DNA of 64,000 nucleotides from Pseudoalteromonas sp. NC201 (GTDB lineage Bacteria > Pseudomonadota > Gammaproteobacteria > Enterobacterales > Alteromonadaceae), in assembly GCF_002850255.1 (NCBI RefSeq), contig NZ_CP022522.1, positions 37,501 to 101,500 on the forward strand. The letters are read 5' to 3'. A program made the position numbers and the translations under genes. This document shows positions 1 through 9,348 of this stretch, piece by piece. A model generated the notes under the pieces. It was not told where the DNA came from. It did not search any database and saw only the letters and a list, made by a program, of their open reading frames with translations. The number at the start of each line of letters is the position of its first letter. Position 1 is the stretch's first letter.

Positions 1-1891
<1,891 letters not shown>

Positions 1892-2057
1892 ACAACGCCA
1901 AAGTGGTTTACTAGAATTGTTCCAGACAATTCCTAGCATGACCTCCATCCATGGAGGCCTTAGCTAACAGAAGTTAATAGACTAAAGTAGACAAAAGAAT
2001 TTAATAGCTTTTTCCAGATTTACATTGATGAAGGAGACTTCATTGATGAACAGAATT
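1892..2057 (+). other. 23S-5S internal transcribed spacer
   Basis: A 166-base spacer between 23S and 5S with no tRNA gene. It contains a compact hairpin at 1942-1957 (CCTCCAT, CC, ATGGAGG) and a related TTCATTGATGAA motif at about 2039-2050, just before 5S. Similar CATCCATG elements recur at 2459-2494 near the second 5S-like fragment. Confidence 0.7.
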
Positions 2058-2173
2058 TCCTGGTGACTATAGCGTTTTGGACCCACCTGACCCCATGCCG
2101 AACTCAGAAGTGAAACAAAACAGCGTCGATGATAGTGTGGATTACCCATGTGAAAGTAGAACATCGCCAGGGC
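2058..2173 (+). rRNA. rrf: 5S ribosomal RNA
   Basis: A complete 5S gene of about 116 bases. It starts TCCTGGTGACTATAGCG, has the invariant CCATGCCGAACTCAGAAGTGAAAC core, and ends CATCGCCAGGGCC, so the CTGG(T) start and CCAGG end can pair as helix I. It follows 23S on the same strand and is followed directly by a strong terminator. Ends are assigned by helix I pairing and may shift by 1-2 bases. Confidence 0.95.
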
Positions 2174-2186
2174 CAAATAAGAGAAG

Positions 2187-2215
2187 CCCGTTGCAGCAAT
2201 GCGACGGGTTTTTTT
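2187..2215 (+). terminator. rrn operon terminator
   Basis: Stem CCCGTTGC (2187-2194), loop AGCAAT, GCGACGGG (2201-2208) with one T-G wobble, then seven T residues. It sits 14 bases after 5S. The same hairpin is repeated at 2505-2532. Confidence 0.93.
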
Positions 2216-2316
2216 GCTATTTGAGGTAAAGTACTTCCATGTAGCATCTCCCCTTCGTGCGTCCTTGTGCTCACTTCCTCGAACTGCGAAGCGGTGCTTC
2301 GGTTTCTCGTCACCCA

Positions 2317-2443
2317 AACTCAGAAGTGAAACAAAACAGCCGAAGGGTCGGCCCCGGTCAATGATAGTGTGGATCACCCATGTGACTCTCTATTTAAAAA
2401 ATGAGAACATCCTACTTCGTAGCGAGCCAGGGCCAAATAAGAG
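2317..2443 (+). pseudogene. Scrambled second 5S rRNA fragment
   Basis: Blocks of the upstream 5S gene reappear in order: AACTCAGAAGTGAAACAAAA (2317-2336), CAATGATAGTGTGGATCACC (2359-2378), then GAACATC and GCCAGGGCCAAATAAGAG (2426-2443). The 5' part of 5S is missing. Three foreign segments of about 10-20 bases interrupt the homology: a GC-rich one after ACAGC (about 2341-2356), an AT-rich one around 2386-2403, and one around 2411-2424. The interruptions would destroy 5S folding, so this is most likely a non-functional remnant of a tandem second 5S gene. Confidence 0.75.
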
Positions 2444-2504
2444 GTTGATGAAAAGCGTTCATCCATGAACTTCATCGACATTCGAACATCCATGTACATC
2501 AAAA

Positions 2505-2532
2505 CCCGTTGCAGCAATGCGACGGGTTTTTT
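2505..2532 (+). terminator. Duplicate of the rrn terminator
   Basis: Same CCCGTTGC / AGCAAT / GCGACGGG hairpin plus T-run as at 2187-2215, so the terminator was duplicated together with the 5S fragment. Between the 5S remnant and this terminator lie about 60 extra bases with several CATCCATG-like motifs (2444-2504) that the first copy lacks. Confidence 0.9.
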
Positions 2533-2561
2533 GCTGTTTGGGGTATAGAGATTTGAGATTT

Positions 2562-2642
2562 AAAAATCTCGCGAGGTAAACTCGCTCCTACCATAGTATT
2601 ATAAGCACAGTACAACATGGTAGGAGGCGGTTTACCCGCCGA
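2562..2642. repeat. REPIN-type intergenic repeat, copy A
   Basis: Two REP-like imperfect palindromes face each other: a left arm (TCTCGCGAGGTAAACTCG then CTCCTACCAT) and a right arm (ATGGTAGGAGGCGG then TTTACCCGCCGA), separated by about 20 bases. The CTCCTACCAT/ATGGTAGGAG pair makes the outer stem. A second copy follows about 20 bases later. The layout is that of REPINs, dispersed by RAYT transposases; no RAYT gene is in the window. Confidence 0.7.
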
Positions 2643-2662
2643 TGGCTTGCAATGAAGTTCCG

Positions 2663-2756
2663 GAAAAATCTCGCGAGGTTTTCTAAACCTAAGTAAATGC
2701 GCTCCTACCACAGTATAGGCACAGTGCAACATGGTAGGAGGTGGTTTATCCACCGA
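2663..2756. repeat. REPIN-type intergenic repeat, copy B
   Basis: Second, diverged copy of the element at 2562-2642, in the same orientation. It carries AAAAATCTCGCGAGG, then GCGCTCCTACCA, a short spacer with CACAGTGCAACATGG, and GGTAGGAGGTGG with TTTATCCACCGA. Its left arm is about 10 bases longer than in copy A. Between it and the CDS at 2856 nothing else is recognisable. Confidence 0.68.
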
Positions 2757-2855
2757 GCATTTGTAAGCGAGAAGTTGCTATATGGTTTTATGCAATAAGG
2801 GCTATAAGGAAGGGTCAATTAACGATATGATGGGCTAAAAACAGGGGGTCTTAGT

Positions 2856-3041
2856 GTGTCATTTCATTTAATTGCACTGTTGGTAATATTTGCATTGTTT
2901 GGTACTTCAGCCACTTACTTAATTCGCTTTATGTATAGCTATTGGATTAAGAAGCAGCTTGAAGTGAAGTACATTATTAATGCGAGTATTTGTGCGCTGT
3001 TAGTGATGGTGATCTCAGTGATCAATGAGCTTATCCGATAA
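2856..3041 (+). CDS. Small two-TM membrane protein, unknown function
   Basis: A 61-residue ORF starting at GTG with an AGGGGG stretch 9-14 bases upstream. The predicted protein has a hydrophobic segment at about residues 4-24 and a second at about 40-57, with a short positively charged stretch (WIKKQLEVK) between them, so it is probably a small inner-membrane hairpin protein. No family is recognised. It runs tail to tail with the lipoprotein gene ending at 3059. The GTG start, length and lack of recognised homology leave some doubt. Confidence 0.55.
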   Translation: MSFHLIALLVIFALFGTSATYLIRFMYSYWIKKQLEVKYIINASICALLVMVISVINELIR

Positions 3042-3058
3042 CCTGAGTGCTCATCAGT

Positions 3059-3439
3059 CTATAGAGGCACAGCCTGACAGGTATGGGCAATACATAGTGT
3101 TTGTATTGGCATCACAGGTTCACAACTAACCGCTGGCGCTTTTCCTTTGTTATTCAGCTTTTCTTGCTCTGTAATGGCGCTAACGACAGCTTCTACATCT
3201 TGCTCATCAGTATGCTTCGTTGAGTAGATCAGGTATTCTCTTGGTCCACCACAGGTTAATCGCTCACCTACTCCAATTACTTTACACTGATAGCTTGCAT
3301 CACATCCTATATTTGCTTTTATATCGCTGAGTGTATGCGTAGCATTCGAGCGACTTGTTGCATCGCTTGGTGTTATTTCACAGCCAGATAACGCCGCAAT
3401 TAGTGTGCCGATGCAAGCGAGAGAAATAGCTAACTTCAT
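3059..3439 (-). CDS. Lipoprotein with CGGP/YxxYST motif, paralogue of next gene
   Basis: 126 residues with a lipoprotein signal peptide; the lipobox LSGC places the modified Cys at about residue 20. The mature part has the pattern CxxxYQCKVIGVGER...CGGPxxYLIYST and more Cys pairs near the C-terminus (CEPV, CIAHTCQ), suggesting disulphides in the periplasm. The upstream gene at 3448-3948 encodes the same core. The two genes are 8 bases apart and surely cotranscribed. I do not recognise a named family. Export as a lipoprotein is well supported; function is unknown. Confidence 0.75.
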   Translation of the reverse strand: MKLAISLACIGTLIAALSGCEITPSDATSRSNATHTLSDIKANIGCDASYQCKVIGVGERLTCGGPREYLIYSTKHTDEQDVEAVVSAITEQEKLNNKGKAPAVSCEPVMPIQTLCIAHTCQAVPL

Positions 3440-3447
3440 TATTGCCT

Positions 3448-3948
3448 CTAGTATGTAGGACGACTATTTTCTAGTTTAACACACTTATTTTCAACGCATT
3501 GTGTTGCGGGTTCAATTAAATGCTGACAGATACTCATCATCTGATTTTGCATATTATAGGCGCGCTCTAATGTAGTAATTTGCTCCGCTAACTGCTTAAC
3601 TTGGGCCTCATCTGCTGATCTTGTTGAATACACTAGATAAGAAGAAGGGCCACCACAGGCACGATCGCCAACGGCAATGACTTTACACTGGGTATCGTTA
3701 TCACAGCTTTTGTCGGCCACCACGCTTTCCAATGACTGTTTATGGGTTTTGATGTCAGAGGTGTCGAGCTTTTTACCATCTTGTTGAATAGGTAAGCTTG
3801 CTTCTTTTGATTCTTTAATTTCGGTGTGGTTTTCGCTTACAGGCTTAGTTTCTTGTGCTTTTTGTTCTACAGTTTCTTCTTTAGTTACTTCTTCTTGGCA
3901 ACCAAACAGCAAAAAGGTTGCCAGTAAAGTGGGGATCATCTTGTTCAT
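3448..3948 (-). CDS. Lipoprotein with Glu/Lys-rich linker, paralogue of 3059-3439
   Basis: 166 residues. The signal peptide ends in LLFGC (Cys about residue 17). A charged, low-complexity linker rich in Glu and Lys (about 18-75) then leads to a C-terminal domain with the motif CxxDTQCKVIAVGDRACGGPSSYLVYST shared with the downstream neighbour, followed by CQHL and CVENKC cysteines. The linker could span peptidoglycan or extend the domain from the outer membrane. First gene of a two-gene unit; its start has a GGAG-type site (AGGAGAGCATATAATG on the coding strand). Function is unknown. Confidence 0.77.
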   Translation of the reverse strand: MNKMIPTLLATFLLFGCQEEVTKEETVEQKAQETKPVSENHTEIKESKEASLPIQQDGKKLDTSDIKTHKQSLESVVADKSCDNDTQCKVIAVGDRACGGPSSYLVYSTRSADEAQVKQLAEQITTLERAYNMQNQMMSICQHLIEPATQCVENKCVKLENSRPTY

Positions 3949-4010
3949 TATATGCTCTCCTAATGTTTGCTAATTAAACTACGCAAGTCCTTAAGGAATA
4001 GCAAGCTCTG

Positions 4011-4043
4011 CAGCCTGCATACACTATATGTGATCGCAGGCTG
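4011..4043. terminator. Possible terminator hairpin after fumC
   Basis: Inverted repeat CAGCCTGC (4011-4018) / GCAGGCTG (4036-4043), with an inner CAC-TATA-type pairing in the 17-base loop. It lies just beyond the fumC stop codon on the minus strand. There is no U-run, so an intrinsic terminator is only a guess. Confidence 0.35.
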
Positions 4044-4055
4044 TGAGGGACAGCG

Positions 4056-5432
4056 CTATAGACCGCCTTTGGTGAGTTTTTGCGGATCGAGTAATGATTG
4101 GAGCTCGTGTTCACTCAGATCGGTTTGCTCAGCAGCGACCTCTATAATTGGGCGTCCTTCTTTGTAGGCAAGCTTGGCAATTTGTGCTGCTTTTTCATAC
4201 CCGATCACAGGATTTAATGCGGTAACTAAAATCGGGTTTTTAGCCAGTGCCTTTTGAATATTCAGCTCATTCACCTTAAAGCTTGAAATAGCTTTGTCCG
4301 CAAGTAACCTCGCGGTATTTGAGAGGATCTCAATGCTTTGCAAAATATTTAATGCAATCACTGGCAGCATAACATTCAGCTCAAAATTGCCAGACTGGCC
4401 TGCAACACTAATCGTTGCGTCATTACCTATCACTTGAGCACTGGCCATTGCAGCCGCTTCTGGAATAACAGGGTTTACTTTACCTGGCATGATTGAAGAG
4501 CCTGGTTGTAGCGCCTCAAGCTCGATTTCACCTAGGCCAGCAAGCGGTCCTGAATTCATCCAGCGCAAGTCATTGGCTATCTTCATTTGTGCTACTGCAA
4601 AGGTTTTAAGTTGGCCTGAAAGTCCCACAATCGCGTCTTGTGAGCCGATATGATAGAAAAAGTTGTTGCCTTTACTGAAGCGGATCCCGATGTTAGTGCT
4701 CAGGTTTTGGCTAAATAATTTAGCGAACTGTGGATCGGCATTAATACCTGTGCCTACTGCTGTTCCACCTTGACCTAACTCGTAAACTTTTTCTAAGGAA
4801 TGAACAATGCCCTGACAGGCATTATCTACTTGCGCTTGCCAGCCACTTAATGTTTGTGCAAAGGTCACCGGCATTGCATCCATCAAGTGCGTCCGGCCAG
4901 TTTTGACGTGATGACCAACTTGCTCTGCTTTTTGTTCAATACTACTAGATAAGTGTTTTAGTGCAGGCAGAAGGTCATACACTGCTGTGATTGCACTACT
5001 CACGTGAATCGCTGTTGGGATCACATCGTTTGAGCTTTGGCCCATGTTAACGTCATCATTAGGATGAATTGCGACACCGCTTAATTCAGTAGCTAGAGTA
5101 GCTATCACTTCGTTGGCATTCATGTTTGAACTGGTACCAGAACCAGTCTGAAAGACATCCACTGGAAATTGATCTAAGTGTTTGCCATCGATTAGCTGCT
5201 GACAGGCACTCACAATTGCTTTTGCTTTATCACTTGATAGATGGCCAAGGGATTGATTGGTTTCCGCTGCGGCTTGTTTGATGTAGGCCAATGCTTTGAT
5301 AAAGCTACTTGGCATTGTGATCCCGCTAATAGGAAAGTTATTTACAGCACGCTGTGTTTGCGCTTTGTAGAGCGCATGCTCAGGAACATCTAATGTTCCC
5401 ATACTATCGGATTCTTGACGAAATGTAGTCAT
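4056..5432 (-). CDS. fumC: Fumarate hydratase class II
   Basis: 458 residues, the usual length of class II fumarases, which interconvert fumarate and malate in the TCA cycle without an iron-sulphur cluster. The N-terminal DSMGTLDVPEHALYKAQTQR block, SGTSSNMNANEV near residue 98 and the superfamily signature GSSIMPGKVNP near 311 are all present. It lies 8 bases downstream of a FagA-like gene in an operon preceded by a near-consensus Fur box. This fits the known use of oxidative-stress- and iron-independent FumC when iron is scarce. In Pseudomonas aeruginosa fagA-fumC-orfX-sodA is Fur-controlled; sodA is not seen here. Confidence 0.97.
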   Translation of the reverse strand: MTTFRQESDSMGTLDVPEHALYKAQTQRAVNNFPISGITMPSSFIKALAYIKQAAAETNQSLGHLSSDKAKAIVSACQQLIDGKHLDQFPVDVFQTGSGTSSNMNANEVIATLATELSGVAIHPNDDVNMGQSSNDVIPTAIHVSSAITAVYDLLPALKHLSSSIEQKAEQVGHHVKTGRTHLMDAMPVTFAQTLSGWQAQVDNACQGIVHSLEKVYELGQGGTAVGTGINADPQFAKLFSQNLSTNIGIRFSKGNNFFYHIGSQDAIVGLSGQLKTFAVAQMKIANDLRWMNSGPLAGLGEIELEALQPGSSIMPGKVNPVIPEAAAMASAQVIGNDATISVAGQSGNFELNVMLPVIALNILQSIEILSNTARLLADKAISSFKVNELNIQKALAKNPILVTALNPVIGYEKAAQIAKLAYKEGRPIIEVAAEQTDLSEHELQSLLDPQKLTKGGL

Positions 5433-5440
5433 CGTTGCTC

Positions 5441-5812
5441 CTAATAAAAAGGGTTAAACTGCTGGCAGGTTTGGCACGCATCTCGCTGGAGCTTCAAAAA
5501 TTGCCGTGACGAAGTATGGTGATGTTTATAAAACCGTTTTAGTGCCAACAAAGGTTTAAATAATTGATCCATGCATTGTTTACGTATGGCTGTATCAACG
5601 AGTGGATCGGCAATCTGTTCTAACAGTTCGGACAATGTATTTTTAAGATAAAGCTCTTGCAGCAGCGGGTTATTATGGCGCTCGTACCATTTTGCCATGC
5701 CTATGCCTGCTGAAATATATTCCGCAACCAAGAGCGGCGCCTCAAGTTGTGGTCGCTGGCAGTGGCGATTAAGCTTCGCACGATAAGTTTGTAATAAAGT
5801 AGCTAGCTGCAT
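5441..5812 (-). CDS. FagA-like protein of the Fur-controlled fumC operon
   Basis: The open frame extends to 5875, but that start would lie upstream of the Fur-box palindrome (5821-5865). I therefore place translation at the internal ATG at 5812 (protein MQLATLLQTYRAK..., 123 aa). No good Shine-Dalgarno is visible there, so the start is uncertain. The protein is soluble and mostly helical, with conserved-looking AEYISAGIGMAKWYERHNNP and PLVDTAIRKQCMDQL segments and a C-terminal CxxC (ACQTCQQF). Position, size and control match the small fagA genes found upstream of fumC in pseudomonads. FagA has no known biochemical function, and homology is inferred from context. Confidence 0.65.
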   Translation of the reverse strand: MQLATLLQTYRAKLNRHCQRPQLEAPLLVAEYISAGIGMAKWYERHNNPLLQELYLKNTLSELLEQIADPLVDTAIRKQCMDQLFKPLLALKRFYKHHHTSSRQFLKLQRDACQTCQQFNPFY

Positions 5813-5820
5813 AAATACAA

Positions 5821-5865
5821 AACCAAACGATGTAATGATAATGGTTATCATTACATCGTTTGGTT
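5821..5865 (-). promoter_or_regulatory. Fur box inside a perfect 21-bp palindrome
   Basis: Perfect inverted repeat: 5821-5841 and 5845-5865 are exact reverse complements separated by TGG. Its centre, TGATAATGGTTATCA, matches the 7-1-7 Fur consensus (TGATAATNATTATCA) at all but one arm position. On the minus strand a -35-like TTGAAT lies just upstream, with AATGAT about 17 bases further on inside the palindrome, so Fur binding would cover the promoter. Genes downstream are fagA-like and fumC. Confidence 0.8.
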
Positions 5866-5968
5866 GGCAATTCAAGCTTTAGTATTCGCACTGCCAAACA
5901 ATTTGTTTAGCATTCACCATAGCAGCTCACTATGAGTCTGAAATGAATTTAAGAAAGTGTGATTCAGC

Positions 5969-6151
5969 TTAATTATAGCCGAGGAGATATTGCTGCTCTG
6001 AATGCTCTTTCTCTTGTTCTTCGAGTTGCATCAGGTTGGCGACTTCTTGTCGGTAAGCGCGACTTTTCGTGAAGGTATTTTTACGCTTCTTCAGAACAAG
6101 TCCTTCGCTTTTAAGTTGGCTTGGCATTTGGGTGATCTCTGAAATTTTCAT
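5969..6151 (-). CDS. Small hypothetical protein, 60 aa
   Basis: A 60-residue, highly charged soluble protein (KKRKNTFTKSRAYRQEV, then EEQEKEHSEQQ) with a predicted helical C-terminal half and no signal peptide. An AGGAG ribosome-binding site lies 6 bases before the ATG on the coding strand, which supports it being a real gene. It is divergent from the DUF938 methyltransferase gene starting at 6318. No family is recognised. Confidence 0.6.
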   Translation of the reverse strand: MKISEITQMPSQLKSEGLVLKKRKNTFTKSRAYRQEVANLMQLEEQEKEHSEQQYLLGYN

Positions 6152-6317
6152 GCTCGCTTCTCCTCTTAGTACTCTTTAAACTTAGCAGAAGTTGTACCAA
6201 AATAAATTTCTTTTCTAATTTTAATTGCTTAGTGGAAGTTTTAGCTATTTGCCTTGCAATTGAGATAAATTCTTGCCTCAATGAGGCGCATAAATCGATC
6301 AAAATAGTGCAAACGAG

Positions 6318-6908
6318 ATGACAAAACCTTACTCTCAAGCGTGTGAAAACAATAAACAGCCAATATTAGAAAAGCTCACTCCCTATCTAAATAAACCTTT
6401 GGAAGTGCTAGAGGTAGGTTCTGGTACGGGTCAGCATGCGGTGCACTTTGCTGCGGCGTTACCGCATTTAACGTGGCAGACGGCGGACAGGGAGGTTAAT
6501 CACGCAGGTATTCAAGCGTGGCTTGATGACGCTGAGTTAGAAAATGCTTTACCGCCATTGGCGCTAGACTTACACCATGGGTGGCCTGTTAATCAGCGTT
6601 ATGATGTGATCTATACCGCTAATACCTTGCACATTGTGTCATCAACGCTCGTAGAGCGTTTAATTGCAGGCGTTGGACGACACCTTAAAGAAAGCGGCTA
6701 CCTGATAGTTTATGGGCCGTTTAATTATCAAGGTGAATTTACCAGCGAGAGTAACCGAGAGTTTGATGCGTATTTAAAGTCGCAAGACAAAGAGAGTGGC
6801 ATTCGCGATCAAGAATGGGTATTGGCGCTTGCGGCAGAGCAAGAACTTACACTACAGCAAGACTATACGATGCCGGCTAATAATCGCTTATTGGTGTTTA
6901 AACGGTAG
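6318..6908 (+). CDS. DUF938 family SAM-dependent methyltransferase-like protein
   Basis: 196 residues. Motif I of class I methyltransferases is clear (LEVLEVGSGTGQHAVHFA, about 28-45), followed by an acidic ribose-binding position (TADRE) and a motif IV region (YDVIYTANTLHIV). The N-terminal FSxACExNKxPIL-type start and GPFNYxGxFTSESN segment are typical of DUF938 proteins, for which no substrate is established to my knowledge. It is monocistronic and its last 21 bases overlap the 3' end of the convergent FemAB-like gene. Confidence 0.88.
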   Translation: MTKPYSQACENNKQPILEKLTPYLNKPLEVLEVGSGTGQHAVHFAAALPHLTWQTADREVNHAGIQAWLDDAELENALPPLALDLHHGWPVNQRYDVIYTANTLHIVSSTLVERLIAGVGRHLKESGYLIVYGPFNYQGEFTSESNREFDAYLKSQDKESGIRDQEWVLALAAEQELTLQQDYTMPANNRLLVFKR

Positions 6909-8018
6909 TTTTGCTTGGCACTCGGTAAAGTAATGCCCGAGTGCGTCTGCTTCGCGCTTGGTAAAATCCTCAAGCGCGTGTTGAAAGTCAGGTTGAAATA
7001 AGCGGTGATACGATTGCCTCCACACCGGCTCAAAACCCCTCACTAACTTGTGCTCGCCTTGAGCACCCGCGTCAAAGACAGCAAGCTGATTAGCAATGGC
7101 GTACTCTATGCCTTGATAGTAACACAGCTCAAAATGCAAAAAGTCGTAACTATCCTCAATTGCGCCCCAATAGCGACCATACAAGGTATCACCATCCACA
7201 AGATATAAACTAGTGGCAATAATTTCGTGGTTTAAGTAGGCGCAGCAAAGACGAAACTTATCTGGCATCGAGGTGATAACTTGCTGAAAAAAGTCGCGAG
7301 AGAGATAGCCGTGGTGTCGCGATCGCTTAAGATAGGTGAGCTGGTAACTAAGAAAAAACGCATCAAGTTGTGCTGTGCTTATTTCTCTGCCAACAGTCCA
7401 ACTTATGTTAATACCCTGGGCTGTCACAGCTTGGCGCTCTTTCATGACCATTTTACGCTTTCTTGATGTGAGTCGTGCGAGAAAATCATCGAACTCGGCG
7501 TAACTTCGATTATGCCAATGAAATTGCACATTGCGGCGCATCGTTAAATGACTTTGAGTGAGAAAATCGCTTTCACGACAAAAATTAATATGGACTCCAC
7601 TAATGCCTAGTTGGGCGAGGCTCGTGAGCGTAGCGTCAATATATTCAAGCAAGCAAGAAGATAGACGTTTAGTTAATATTCTTGGCCCTTGAGTTGGCGT
7701 AAAGGGGACGCCACATAGCCATTTCGGATAGTAATCTAATCCATGGCGCTCGTAGGCTTCAGCAAAAGCCCAATCAAAAACGTACTCGCCATAAGAGTGC
7801 GATTTAATATAGCCTGGTAAAATTGCAATCAACTCGCCCTGGCGTTCAATCATTAGGTGATGTGGTATCCAGCCAGTCTCTTTGCTGGTGCAGCCGCTCG
7901 ACTCTAATGCAAGCAGCCACGCGTAGCTCGTAAATACATGTGATGGTGAAACGCAGTCCCACTGTGCTTCTGTCACTTCAGTTAGAGAATGAATAAACCT
8001 ATGTTGGTACTCAGTCAT
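6888..8018 (-). CDS. FemAB-like (DUF482) GNAT-fold acyltransferase
   Basis: 376 residues from the ATG at 8018; the frame stays open to 8090, but the internal start MTEYQHRFIHSL fits the family and gives an ATGACTGA overlap with the upstream hydrolase gene. The sequence has family features: HVFTSYAWLLALE near the N-terminus, LPGYIKSHSYGEYVFDWAFAEAYERHG, and the C-terminal FHFELCYYQGIEYAI and FDAGAQGEHKLVRGF segments. These proteins resemble the FemAB branch of GNAT enzymes that transfer aminoacyl groups, but the DUF482 group's substrate is not known to me. Translational coupling to the secreted hydrolase suggests a shared envelope-related job, which is inference. Confidence 0.85.
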   Translation of the reverse strand: MTEYQHRFIHSLTEVTEAQWDCVSPSHVFTSYAWLLALESSGCTSKETGWIPHHLMIERQGELIAILPGYIKSHSYGEYVFDWAFAEAYERHGLDYYPKWLCGVPFTPTQGPRILTKRLSSCLLEYIDATLTSLAQLGISGVHINFCRESDFLTQSHLTMRRNVQFHWHNRSYAEFDDFLARLTSRKRKMVMKERQAVTAQGINISWTVGREISTAQLDAFFLSYQLTYLKRSRHHGYLSRDFFQQVITSMPDKFRLCCAYLNHEIIATSLYLVDGDTLYGRYWGAIEDSYDFLHFELCYYQGIEYAIANQLAVFDAGAQGEHKLVRGFEPVWRQSYHRLFQPDFQHALEDFTKREADALGHYFTECQAKLPFKHQ

Positions 8019-9285
8019 TGTGGCCGTCAAAAAATGCGAGCAGTGCTTGCTCAAAGTTACTGTAATCAGGGTTAAACGTGATCCGCGCAAGAGCGGTGTA
8101 TTGCGTCATGCTTTTCTCGTGACGCTCGCCAAAATGGACGGTTTTACCTGTGCGGCAGTTAATGAAGGCTTGGTCTTCTAAGTGGTAACTGGTGCAATTA
8201 CGATAAGGCCCTTTGCGGCCGTAAAAAATATGTTCAGGTGGCTGCAAAATACCAATATGAGACATATCGACAATGTTGTCGGCTTTCACGCTCCGATAAT
8301 TCACACCTTGCTTAGTCGATGGCGTTTCCGAGTAGATAAATTGGGTCAATGTTGATTTAGGTTGCCATTTTTCTAGCAGCTTTGCCGTTGCATGATTGTC
8401 TATGGTGGTATCGACATCGCTATAGCTGATAAACATCGGTACATCTGGCAAAGTGGTGAGTGATTTGAGTGGCGCCATAGCCTGATGGGCTAACGTTGCG
8501 CCATGCCATGGGAAAGATTCATATTTGGCGAAATCCAAATCGGCGTCTTCATCTATCCAATTGACAAATGGCACGTAATCAATCCATTTGGCTAGCCAAC
8601 CGTTCTTATTATGTGGCTCTGTGGCGGGTGAAATAAGTGCAACAGAGCCTAAATTCTTGGGCTTGTGCTTCGCTATGCTACTCAGCACTATGGCGGCACC
8701 AGTGGAGTAACCAAGTACGGAAAAATGCTTAAAATCTTGGCTCGTCTGTGCGATGGCATAATCCGTATGGGTTTGCCAATCGTCAATATCAACTTCGGTT
8801 AAATCGCTTGGTGCAGTCGCGTGGCCTGGCAGTAACATGGTTCTGACATTGTATCCTGCTTCATAGAGCGCTGACGCAAGGTAGTGAAAAGTAAAAGGAG
8901 AATCGGTCAGACCATGGATAAGTAAAATGGCGTGATCTTTGTTGTCATGCTCAAGTGAAAATGGCGCGATTAAGTCACTTACCTTGGGGATTGTCAGGTT
9001 AAGTAATTTTGCTGTGGGCGTTATTAACGGGCATGGCAGTGTAGCGCGAGGATTGCGGCTTTCAATAATTTGCTTAGTCGAACGAATATAATCGTTATAG
9101 TTTTTTACATTCCCCACATCGACGGTGACGGGGCCTTTATCGATCGCTTCGCGGAATAATCCCGACTTTTTGCTCTTGGTGAATAGCGACATATCACTCA
9201 CTTGGGTAACACAGTCTTGTGCGATGACCAAAGGTGAAGCAAACAGGCTAAAAGCAAATACTGTGGAGGTAAGGTAGTGGCGCAT
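8011..9285 (-). CDS. Secreted alpha/beta hydrolase (carboxylesterase/lipase type)
   Basis: 424 residues with a Sec signal peptide (MRHYLTSTVFAFSLFASPLVIAQ). The alpha/beta hydrolase core shows the oxyanion motif LLIHGLTDSP near residue 120, the nucleophile elbow LGYSTGAA near 191 (Ser in GYSTG) and a plausible acid/His pair late in the chain (SYSDVDTTID; MSHIG). The LPGHATAPSDL block is typical of monoacylglycerol-lipase-like esterases. A C-terminal extension of about 80 residues with Cys pairs (NCTSYHLEDQAFINCRTG) is unusual. It is the first gene of a two-gene unit, overlapping the FemAB-like gene by 8 bases. Substrate unknown. Confidence 0.87.
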   Translation of the reverse strand: MRHYLTSTVFAFSLFASPLVIAQDCVTQVSDMSLFTKSKKSGLFREAIDKGPVTVDVGNVKNYNDYIRSTKQIIESRNPRATLPCPLITPTAKLLNLTIPKVSDLIAPFSLEHDNKDHAILLIHGLTDSPFTFHYLASALYEAGYNVRTMLLPGHATAPSDLTEVDIDDWQTHTDYAIAQTSQDFKHFSVLGYSTGAAIVLSSIAKHKPKNLGSVALISPATEPHNKNGWLAKWIDYVPFVNWIDEDADLDFAKYESFPWHGATLAHQAMAPLKSLTTLPDVPMFISYSDVDTTIDNHATAKLLEKWQPKSTLTQFIYSETPSTKQGVNYRSVKADNIVDMSHIGILQPPEHIFYGRKGPYRNCTSYHLEDQAFINCRTGKTVHFGERHEKSMTQYTALARITFNPDYSNFEQALLAFFDGHND

Positions 9286-9348
9286 AGTCGGTCCTTATGA
9301 GCATAAAATCACATGCAGTATAGCGAGAACAGATGACGATAAAAATGG

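Noticed and set aside
5813..5875. Longer start for the FagA-like protein
   Set aside because: It would put the start codon upstream of the Fur-box palindrome and translate the operator; not impossible, but less likely.
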